From positions 1 to 13,286 of the forward strand of contig JAGRAY010000033.1 of the NCBI GenBank assembly GCA_020434375.1: a stretch of DNA of 13,286 bases. Reading direction: 5' to 3'. Made by a program: the position numbers and the translations under genes. Source of the stretch: Bdellovibrionales bacterium. GTDB taxonomy: Bacteria > Bdellovibrionota_G > JALEGL01 > JAGRAY01. Positions 1 to 6,384 of the stretch are shown here, piece by piece; the first letter of the stretch is position 1, and every line of letters starts with the position of its first letter. The notes beneath the pieces were generated by a model. That model worked only from the letters and a program-made list of their open reading frames with translations. It searched no databases and was not told the origin of the DNA.

Positions 1-672
1 TCATCTCTTCGAAAAAATGCGCGTGCCGTGAATACGTTTCTTCGAGAAGCCAAGTCTGCAGCTTCTTTAAACCACCCTAATATTGTAATTATTCACGATA
101 CTGGCACTCAAAATGGGGACTACTATATTGCCATGGAGTTTATCGATGGCTATACGCTGAAAGAAGTCTTAAAGGTACAACATAAATTTCCGTTGGACCA
201 ATTGCTTCCTATTTTAAAACAGCTCATCGATGGATTAGATTACGCACACTCAAAAAATGTTGTTCACAGAGACTTAACCACAAACAACATCATGATCACC
301 AAGCAGAAGGCAATAAAAATTATGGATTTTGGTCTTGCAAGAGTTATGAAAGAACTACAAAATGAGCAATCTATTATCGGCGGCACGCCTTCCTTTATGT
401 CTCCAGAGCAAACCCTTGGTAAACCCATTGATCTTCGAACAGATATCTACTCGCTGGGAATCTGTATTTTTGAGCTGACTTTAGGTGAACTTCCATTTCA
501 AAAAGGAGATCTAGGCTATCACCATCTACATACTACCCCGCCAACACCAAAAAGAATTGACCCCTCTATTCCGACGGTGTTGAATGACGTCATCTTGAAA
601 TGCCTAGAAAAATCTCCAGATGCACGCTTTCAATCTATTTCTGAAATAAAGGAGATCATTGAATCGCTATGA
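1..672 (+). CDS. Ser/Thr protein kinase, Hanks type (5' end outside window)
   Basis: Partial gene. The frame is open from base 1, so the true start and the N-terminal lobe (glycine loop, ATP-binding Lys) lie upstream; the GTG at 28 is inside the domain. The visible 223 residues run from the alpha-C helix (FLREAK, Glu at 46-48) to the end of the kinase fold. Seen in order: HRD catalytic loop at 265-273, DFG at 325-333, activation segment GGTPSFMSPEQ with the APE-like SPE at 400-408, RTDIYSLG in helix F, and the late Arg of DARF. The protein stops directly after the domain, so there is no C-terminal membrane helix, PASTA or sensor region. Odd: the catalytic loop reads HRDLTTNN, with Thr (277-279) replacing the Lys that normally contacts the gamma-phosphate; the Asn that binds metal is kept. 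Its stop overlaps the alr start by 4 bases (ATGA), suggesting translational coupling. Family call is secure; activity and targets are unknown. Confidence 0.93.
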   Translation, partial: SSLRKNARAVNTFLREAKSAASLNHPNIVIIHDTGTQNGDYYIAMEFIDGYTLKEVLKVQHKFPLDQLLPILKQLIDGLDYAHSKNVVHRDLTTNNIMITKQKAIKIMDFGLARVMKELQNEQSIIGGTPSFMSPEQTLGKPIDLRTDIYSLGICIFELTLGELPFQKGDLGYHHLHTTPPTPKRIDPSIPTVLNDVILKCLEKSPDARFQSISEIKEIIESL

Positions 673-1790
673 AAACTGTGGATCCCATGCACCTTCGTTC
701 TTCAGTCGTCACGATTGACTCGGCCAAGCTCGCAAAAAACTGGAATCTTACGAAAAGCCTTCTACCCACCACCAGTCGTATTTTACCTATGGTAAAAGCC
801 AATGCCTACGGTCATGGAGATATTCTCATTGCAAATGTAGTATCGAAGTTAGGAGCAGTGGGTGTGGGCGTCGCTGATCTAGGTGAGGCTGTTTCGTTGA
901 GAGATCGATCGTTCAAAGGTGAAATCCTATGCATGGGTCCTTTAAGTGGCGAATGCGTTGAGTTCGGTATCGACCAAGATGTCATTTTAAACATCAGAAG
1001 CTTGGAAGAACTAAAAATCATGCAAGACCTCCAAAGTAGAACAAGTCGGCCTTTTCGATTTCATATCAAAATCGACTCCGGAATGAATCGCTGGGGCTTT
1101 AGAAGCAATGAGTGGGAAAAAGCTGCAAATGAAATAAATAAGCTCTCCTGTGGTATCCCTGAGGGAATTTACACACACCTCTGTGAATCTAATAATCCAG
1201 ACCAAACATTTACCAAAGAGCAGATCAAACGTTTTTCACATGCCGTCACGATATTTGAAAAGATACTGAAAAAGCGCCTTATTCGTCATTGCGCAAATAG
1301 TGGAGGAATACTTCACCATCCAGAAAGTCATTTTGATTGGGTGCGTCCAGGTGTTGCAATGTACGGGTATCCGACTCTCAATGGTAAAGAACTCGACTAT
1401 AAACCTATTTTGAAATGGAAGGCCCAGCTCTTTCAAGTGCAACAAATAGAACCGGGCGACACCGTGGGATACAATCGAACCTTTCGAGCATCCCGCAAAA
1501 TGACGCTTGGAGTTGTTGGCGTGGGATATGGCGATGGTTACCAACGAGGTTATGCCTCCGCCAATATTGATTATCGTGGCCACCATCTGAAAATTGTGGG
1601 AATCATTTGTATGGATGCACTCATGGTCGACCTAACAAATGTCCCAAAGCCCATGGTCGGTGAAGAAGTGACTCTCATTGGAAGCGAATCTGACTCTCCT
1701 ACAGCTTGGGATTTAGCCCATTTAACTCAAACCATCCCTTATGAAGTTCTAACACGAATTCAAAGTCGCGTTCCTCGGGTTTTACAATAA
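669..1790 (+). CDS. alr: Alanine racemase
   Basis: PLP-dependent cytoplasmic enzyme interconverting L- and D-alanine, supplying D-Ala for peptidoglycan. At 373 residues it has the usual family length. Visible landmarks: the PLP lysine in MVKANAYGHG (K43), GMNRWGF with the Arg that steers the catalytic Lys (R141), HCANSGG, the second catalytic base Tyr in VGYNRTF (Y268), GYGDGYQRG, and CMDALMVDLT near the C terminus. The start at 669 overlaps the kinase stop by 4 bases and has an AAAGGAGAT Shine-Dalgarno at 648-656, although the spacing of about 14 bases is long. An in-frame ATG at 687 (giving MHLRSSVVTID) would also suit the family's N terminus. The gene ends 3 bases before the MlaE-like permease, placing it in an envelope-related operon segment. 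Whether this is the only (biosynthetic) racemase of the genome cannot be seen. Confidence 0.97.
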   Translation: MKTVDPMHLRSSVVTIDSAKLAKNWNLTKSLLPTTSRILPMVKANAYGHGDILIANVVSKLGAVGVGVADLGEAVSLRDRSFKGEILCMGPLSGECVEFGIDQDVILNIRSLEELKIMQDLQSRTSRPFRFHIKIDSGMNRWGFRSNEWEKAANEINKLSCGIPEGIYTHLCESNNPDQTFTKEQIKRFSHAVTIFEKILKKRLIRHCANSGGILHHPESHFDWVRPGVAMYGYPTLNGKELDYKPILKWKAQLFQVQQIEPGDTVGYNRTFRASRKMTLGVVGVGYGDGYQRGYASANIDYRGHHLKIVGIICMDALMVDLTNVPKPMVGEEVTLIGSESDSPTAWDLAHLTQTIPYEVLTRIQSRVPRVLQ

Positions 1791-1793
1791 GTC

Positions 1794-2609
1794 ATGACCA
1801 AGTTTTTCGACCAATACGTAGAACCCTTTGTCTCGAGCTTCGGCAGAATTTTTGTTAGCCTCTTTAACGCTTCTAGAGTTGCCCTGGAAGAAATGGGTCG
1901 AATGCTTCGAATGTTATGGGCATCGTGTAAATTGGTCGTTACTCCTCCTGTCAGATGGCAACTCATTGTAGATCAAATGCAGTTCATTGGCGTAGGATCC
2001 TTGTTTATTGTTGTGCTTACCGCCATTTTTTCAGGGATGGTCTTTGCTCTTCAAAGTGGACGTGCATTTGCAATTTTTGGTGCTGAAACGCTCACGGGTG
2101 CTGTCGTAACCATTACTCTTTCAAGAGAGCTCGCACCTGTTTTGACAGCACTCATGGTAACTGCGCGCTCTGGATCAGCGATGGCCGCTCAAATAGGCAC
2201 GATGCAAGTGACTCAACAAATTGAAGCCCTTAGTGCCATGGCTGTTAACCCCATTGATTACCTTATCGCTCCGCGGATCGTTGCTGCCATATTAGTGATG
2301 CCCATGCTAACTTCAATTTTCGATTTTGTTGGACTTCTTGGTGCTTATATCGTTTCAACCAAGCTCCTTAATATTGATCCGGCTATGTTTATGGAAAAAA
2401 TTCGATACTACGTTGATGTGGCAGATATTGTTCAAGGTCTTTTTAAGTCGATATTTTTCGCAGTCATACTGTCTCTTGTTTCTTGCTACCAAGGCCTTCA
2501 GGCGCAAAAAGGTGCCTATGATGTAGGCAGAAGAGTAACGATGGCAGTGGTTATCTCGTCTGTAGCCATCTTAGTAGCAGATTACTTTTTAACGGCTCTT
2601 TTGTTTTAG
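1794..2609 (+). CDS. mlaE: MlaE-family lipid ABC transporter permease
   Basis: Inner-membrane permease of an MCE-type lipid transporter, expected to work with the ATPase and MCE protein encoded next. Its 271 residues are close to E. coli MlaE. The N-terminal 60 residues form an amphipathic interfacial region, as in the family, followed by hydrophobic segments at roughly 66-88, 155-188, 214-232 and 247-270. The family's conserved core is clear at about residues 112-149: ELAPVLTALMVTARSGSAMA followed by AQIGTMQVTQQIEAL, then NPIDYLIAPR. In E. coli the complex moves phospholipids between inner and outer membranes; the direction and substrate here are not readable from sequence. The gene begins 3 bases after alr stops and has no good Shine-Dalgarno, so coupled translation is likely. 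The symbol is given by family; orthology to E. coli mlaE rather than another MlaE paralogue is not established. Confidence 0.93.
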   Translation: MTKFFDQYVEPFVSSFGRIFVSLFNASRVALEEMGRMLRMLWASCKLVVTPPVRWQLIVDQMQFIGVGSLFIVVLTAIFSGMVFALQSGRAFAIFGAETLTGAVVTITLSRELAPVLTALMVTARSGSAMAAQIGTMQVTQQIEALSAMAVNPIDYLIAPRIVAAILVMPMLTSIFDFVGLLGAYIVSTKLLNIDPAMFMEKIRYYVDVADIVQGLFKSIFFAVILSLVSCYQGLQAQKGAYDVGRRVTMAVVISSVAILVADYFLTALLF

Positions 2610-2616
2610 GATATTT

Positions 2617-3360
2617 ATGATCGAGTTTAGAAACGTTTCAAAAAATTTTGGTGAACAAAACGTACTCGACAAACTCAATCTAGTCGTCGAGGAAGGAAAG
2701 ATCACTGCGATCATGGGTCCCAGTGGAGCTGGGAAATCTGTAACATTAAAACTGCTAATGGGGCTCTTAAAGCCTGATGAAGGGCAAATATTTGTGCACG
2801 GATCAGATATTTGTGCTCTAGCAGATGATGAACTCGCCAGTCTTCGAAAGAAATTTGGTATGCTTTTTCAAGATGCAGCTCTTTTTGACTATATGAATGT
2901 TTTTGAGAATGTAAGCTTCCCACTTTATGAACATACAAAACTTTCAGATGAAGAAATCGAAAAACGGGTTGAAGCCAGCTTAAACGAGGTTGGCCTAGAA
3001 AATGTAAATCAAAAATTACCTAACGAACTCTCCGGTGGTATGAGGAAAAGAGTGGGCCTCGCACGGGCCATTATTCTAGAACCCCCTATTGTGTTATTTG
3101 ATGAACCCACAACTGGTTTGGATCCTATCATTACGTCTCAAATTGGGGATCTCATTCTTGAAACTCATGCCAAGAGAAATAACACTTTTCTTATGATTAG
3201 CCATGATTTAGCCCTTAGCTATCGAGTTGCACATAAAATCGCAATGTTATACAAAGGCCAAATTGTTGAATTTGCTTCTCCAAAGGAATTGAAGTATTCG
3301 ACGCATCCGTTTGTGAGAGAGTACTTACAAGCTCAACTTAACTTGGAAGGTTCTAGGTGA
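2617..3360 (+). CDS. mlaF: MlaF-family lipid ABC transporter ATP-binding protein
   Basis: Cytoplasmic ATPase that powers the adjacent MlaE-like permease. All nucleotide-binding motifs are present in its 247 residues: Walker A GPSGAGKS (34-41), Q-loop Gln 85, the signature LSGGM followed by RKRVGLARA (138-151), Walker B IVLFDE with the catalytic Glu (158-163), the D-loop TTGLDP and the switch His of SHD (196). The signature reads LSGGM rather than LSGGQ, which is characteristic of the MlaF/Mkl/TGD3 group and supports the lipid-transport assignment. A Shine-Dalgarno AGGA at 2608-2611 sits 5 bases before the ATG and overlaps the stop of the permease gene. The 3' end overlaps the MCE gene by 4 bases (GTGA). 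No MlaB-like STAS protein, which regulates MlaF in E. coli, is encoded alongside. Confidence 0.95.
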   Translation: MIEFRNVSKNFGEQNVLDKLNLVVEEGKITAIMGPSGAGKSVTLKLLMGLLKPDEGQIFVHGSDICALADDELASLRKKFGMLFQDAALFDYMNVFENVSFPLYEHTKLSDEEIEKRVEASLNEVGLENVNQKLPNELSGGMRKRVGLARAIILEPPIVLFDEPTTGLDPIITSQIGDLILETHAKRNNTFLMISHDLALSYRVAHKIAMLYKGQIVEFASPKELKYSTHPFVREYLQAQLNLEGSR

Positions 3361-4784
3361 AACGACGGTTTTCTCCAGATTTTGCGGTGGGAGTATCTGC
3401 TCTTTTGGGCCTACTCATCATGATCTATTTTTCGTTGGAAGTGAACGACACAGGATCACTGGGTTCCAAGACGACCACCTACTATGCTTTTTTTGATTCT
3501 GTTTCAGGATTGGTCAAAAGAACCCCCATTGAGGTTGCCGGTATTATTGTGGGTTATATCGAAAATATAAGTCTGGAAAACAACAAAGCTAAAATTGAAG
3601 TCAAACTCAAAAGAGATATTAAAGTTTACGACAATGCTCTTTTAGAAATTAAAGATCGTGGTGTCTTAGGAGACAAATTCGTACAACTGCATCTGGGTGA
3701 CCCTAGCCTTCCTGTTATACCATCTGATGGAACTATCAAAAACACAAGCTCTGGTGGAGGCTTTGAAGAGATGTCAGCGGCGCTCAATGAGGTTACAAAA
3801 ACTATTCGAACACTGCTAGAATCTGATAACCCAGAAGGTGCCTTGGGACACACCATCGTGAACATTCGAGATATGACGGCTGATCTTCGTGACATCGTCG
3901 ATCACAACCAAGTACGCATCGACGAAATTTTACGTAATATTGAAATGTTTTCAAAAGACCTCAGCGAAATTTCACGAGAAAATAAAGATGAAATTAAAAC
4001 TGTTCTGGCGTCGCTTGGCGACGTCGCAAAATCTTTAAAAACATCTCTGGGAAAAGATGGCAACGTAACCCATGCAACTGAAAAGCTGGATCAAACAATG
4101 GCCTCTATTCAAAATATGGTCGAAAAAATAGAAAGAGGAGAGGGAACTCTCGGGAAAATCATTAATGATGAAACCACTATTAACAATATCAATGAAACCG
4201 TAGAAGGCCTCAACGATACTCTTGGATTATTCCGAAAAATACAACTTGGTTTGAGGTACCGTGGAGAATATTTAACGTCCGCAGGTCAAATGCAAAATCT
4301 TATAGGGTTTACAATTGCGCCAAGCCCCGACAAATATTTACTCCTAGAGCTTGTGAGTGCTCCGGTTGGACAGACCCGAATTACAGATACAATCGTTAAT
4401 TCTGGTGGCAGCACCATCAGCTCCACACAAACGGTACAAACTAACGATCGAATCACATTAACACTTTTATTTGCAAAGCGCCTCTTGGACATGACCTTTC
4501 GCTTTGGCATGATTCGAAGCGAAGGCGGTGCCGGTCTTGATTTTCATTTATTCAAAGACAAATTGGTACTCTCAATGGAAGGGTTTGATTTTAATCGCTA
4601 TAACAATCGGGCGCATCTTCGAGCTTATGCCACCCTTATTCTTTACAAACATCTTCTACTAACAGGTGGTGTGGATGATTTCGCAAACAAGACGGGTGGT
4701 AAAAATGCTTTCTTTGGAGCAGGAATACAGTTTACAGAAAACGATTTAAAGGCACTCATTCCAGTTTTAGGAGGGTTAAATTAG
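3357..4784 (+). CDS. MlaD-like MCE protein with long helical region and C-terminal beta-rich domain
   Basis: Membrane-anchored lipid-binding subunit of the MlaEF-type transporter. The start is a GTG overlapping the ATPase stop by 4 bases, with Shine-Dalgarno GGAAGG at 3345-3350. Layout over 475 residues: short basic N terminus; one membrane anchor at about 9-28 (FAVGVSALLGLLIMIYFSLE); one MCE domain at about 40-114 (FFDSVSGLVKRTPIEVAGIIVG, reported here as two adjoining stretches, through LGDKFVQLHLG); a charged, mostly helical region at about 136-290 containing GALGHTI and GTLGKII motifs; then a beta-rich domain at about 294-459 with alternating polar and hydrophobic residues and a last strand AFFGAGIQF, followed by a 16-residue tail. 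E. coli MlaD is about 183 residues, so this is far longer. MCE proteins form hexamers; the helical part could cross the periplasm as in PqiB. The tail domain's function is inferred only. No MlaC-like carrier gene is adjacent. Confidence 0.9.
   Translation: MKRRFSPDFAVGVSALLGLLIMIYFSLEVNDTGSLGSKTTTYYAFFDSVSGLVKRTPIEVAGIIVGYIENISLENNKAKIEVKLKRDIKVYDNALLEIKDRGVLGDKFVQLHLGDPSLPVIPSDGTIKNTSSGGGFEEMSAALNEVTKTIRTLLESDNPEGALGHTIVNIRDMTADLRDIVDHNQVRIDEILRNIEMFSKDLSEISRENKDEIKTVLASLGDVAKSLKTSLGKDGNVTHATEKLDQTMASIQNMVEKIERGEGTLGKIINDETTINNINETVEGLNDTLGLFRKIQLGLRYRGEYLTSAGQMQNLIGFTIAPSPDKYLLLELVSAPVGQTRITDTIVNSGGSTISSTQTVQTNDRITLTLLFAKRLLDMTFRFGMIRSEGGAGLDFHLFKDKLVLSMEGFDFNRYNNRAHLRAYATLILYKHLLLTGGVDDFANKTGGKNAFFGAGIQFTENDLKALIPVLGGLN
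4769..4775 (+). promoter_or_regulatory. Shine-Dalgarno of purH inside the MCE gene
   Basis: AGGAGGG lies in the last codons of the MCE gene, where it encodes part of the Gly-Gly near the C terminus, and is 12 bases before the purH ATG. It is the strongest match to the anti-Shine-Dalgarno seen in the + strand cluster, though the spacing is longer than ideal. It supports ATG 4788 as the purH start and suggests that purH can recruit ribosomes by itself although it is only 3 bases from the upstream gene. Confidence 0.6.
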
Positions 4785-4787
4785 ATA

Positions 4788-6344
4788 ATGGATCAACTTA
4801 GAAAAGTTAAAAGGGCTCTCATTAGTGTCAGCGACAAAACTGGTCTTGATGATCTTGTTCGATATTTGAGTGAATCAAATGTAGAAATTTTGGCATCTGG
4901 TGGCACGTATCAACATCTTAAGTCGATCGGTGTGAACCCGATTGATGTGTCATCGTATACGCAAAGCCCTGAACTATTTGATGGAAGAGTTAAGACGCTT
5001 CATCCTAAAATTCACGGAGGCATTCTTGCTGTTCGCGACAATGATACGCATGTTCAACAAATGCAAGAGCATGGTATTCTTGAAATTGATCTAGTCGTCG
5101 TGTCCTTGTATCCTTTTGAAGAGGCTTTGCAAAAACCAGGTATCAGCGAAGAAGAACTCATTGAAAAAATAGATATCGGCGGACCTTCACTCATTCGAAG
5201 TGCTGCAAAAAACTATCGATACGTCAGTGTGTTGGTTCAACCAGAGCAGTACAAAACATTTATCAATGAATTAAAAGAAAACAGTTTTCAAACATCCCTT
5301 AGTTTTCGCAGACAACTTGCCAAAGAAGCATTTTCGAGAACAGCAGCGTTTGATGCAACCATTTCTACCTATTTTAGAAAAAATGAGTCAATTATTCCAC
5401 CTAGCTTCACAATGTCACTTAGAAAAATGATTTCACTTCGTTATGGAGAAAATCCCCATCAACAGAGTGGCTACTACATGGAAACGCATAAACAACATAC
5501 TTGCCTAGAAAACATTCTTCAGGGAAAGCAAATTTCTTATAATAATATTCAAGATATTCATGCCGGAGTCAGCTTATGCATGGATATGAATGCACCCTTT
5601 TGCACCGTGATTATTAAACATGGCAACCCGTGCGGAGTAGGAATATCTTCTTCCTCTCTTGAAGAGTCATACAAGCGAGCACTCGAATGTGATCCGGTTT
5701 CTGCTTTTGGCGGTATCGTTGTTTTTAGTGCGCCTGTGAACGGCACATTGGCTCAGATCACCACCAAGCTATTTACAGAAATTGTTGTCAGCCCACAATT
5801 TTCTCCGGAGGCCAGAACTGTCTATAGCAAAAAGACCAATTTGAGACTTGTTGAAATCGAGTATGACACTTTGAAAAATAGTTTAACTCGTTATGACATA
5901 CGGCGGGCACTGGACGGATATCTGGTTCAAGACGTTGATCGTTCAACGGAAAACCTGGCTGAGGCAAAAATTGTTACAACTCGTTCGCCTTCAAGTGAAG
6001 AGTTTGAGGCTTTGAGTCTAGCTTGGAAAACATCCAAGCATGTTAAGTCTAATGCAATAATCGTAAGTAATTCGTTTCAAACACTTGGAATTGGAGCCGG
6101 CCAAATGAACCGTCTCGCTTCTGTAAAATTAGCAACACAAGCGTTACCTCAAGGCCAAAGCGTTTTGGCTCTGGCGTCAGATGCATTTTTTCCATTTAGA
6201 GACGGTGTTGATGAAGCTGCTAAGTATGGTGTGACATGTATTGTTCAGCCTGGAGGATCCGTCAAAGATAACGAAGTGATCGACGCGGCCAATGCTCACC
6301 AAATTGCTATGATCTTTACAGGGGTCAGACACTTTAATCACTGA
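4788..6344 (+). CDS. purH: Bifunctional AICAR transformylase / IMP cyclohydrolase
   Basis: Catalyses the last two steps of de novo IMP synthesis: formylation of AICAR with 10-formyl-tetrahydrofolate, then ring closure to IMP. The 518 residues match full-length family members. The N-terminal cyclohydrolase domain (about 1-200) shows VSDKTGL, SGGTYQHLKSIG, FDGRVKTLHPKIHGGILA (K69), SLYPF (Y108) and IDIGGPSLIRSAAKN (D129, K141), the equivalents of the known active-site residues. The transformylase domain (about 210-518) shows LRYGENPHQ, the catalytic Lys-His pair in KHGNPCGVG (K277, H278), CDPVSAFGG, KSNAI, GIGAGQMNRL, SDAFFPF and the closing FTGVRHFNH. Nothing appears missing. It starts 3 bases after the MCE gene, linking purine synthesis to the envelope block, and purD follows after one intervening TPR gene. 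Confidence 0.98.
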   Translation: MDQLRKVKRALISVSDKTGLDDLVRYLSESNVEILASGGTYQHLKSIGVNPIDVSSYTQSPELFDGRVKTLHPKIHGGILAVRDNDTHVQQMQEHGILEIDLVVVSLYPFEEALQKPGISEEELIEKIDIGGPSLIRSAAKNYRYVSVLVQPEQYKTFINELKENSFQTSLSFRRQLAKEAFSRTAAFDATISTYFRKNESIIPPSFTMSLRKMISLRYGENPHQQSGYYMETHKQHTCLENILQGKQISYNNIQDIHAGVSLCMDMNAPFCTVIIKHGNPCGVGISSSSLEESYKRALECDPVSAFGGIVVFSAPVNGTLAQITTKLFTEIVVSPQFSPEARTVYSKKTNLRLVEIEYDTLKNSLTRYDIRRALDGYLVQDVDRSTENLAEAKIVTTRSPSSEEFEALSLAWKTSKHVKSNAIIVSNSFQTLGIGAGQMNRLASVKLATQALPQGQSVLALASDAFFPFRDGVDEAAKYGVTCIVQPGGSVKDNEVIDAANAHQIAMIFTGVRHFNH

Positions 6345-6369
6345 CAATTGAATTCAGTTGCTTTATGCT
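6341..6369 (+). promoter_or_regulatory. Candidate sigma70-type promoter before the TPR gene
   Basis: CTGACA at 6341-6346 (5 of 6 matches to TTGACA) and TATGCT at 6364-6369 (4 of 6 to TATAAT) are separated by exactly 17 bases. The -35 overlaps the purH stop codon. Transcription would begin near 6376, leaving only about 9 bases before the ATG at 6385. This is the only gap larger than 7 bases in the + strand cluster. Matches of this quality arise by chance in A+T-rich DNA, so this is a candidate only. Confidence 0.3.
6345..6360 (+). repeat. 16-base near-perfect dyad between purH and the TPR gene
   Basis: CAATTGAATTCAGTTG reads almost the same on both strands: seven of the eight base pairs are complementary and the eighth is a T/G pair. 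As RNA it could form a 6-bp stem with an AATT loop, but no U-run follows, so a Rho-independent terminator is unlikely. Its position within the spacer of the candidate promoter is what an operator would show. No regulator family can be named from it. Confidence 0.35.
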
Positions 6370-6384
6370 CTGGATTCAAAGACG

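Noticed and set aside
811..1586. Several open frames on the - strand opposite alr, and similar ones opposite the MCE, purH and hem genes
   Set aside because: All are antisense shadows of clearly conserved genes; none shows a recognisable protein motif or its own ribosome binding site.
6358..6384. TTG at 6358 as start of the TPR gene
   Set aside because: It would add nine residues (MLYALDSKT) before a normal basic signal-anchor N terminus, has no Shine-Dalgarno, and lies in the candidate promoter.
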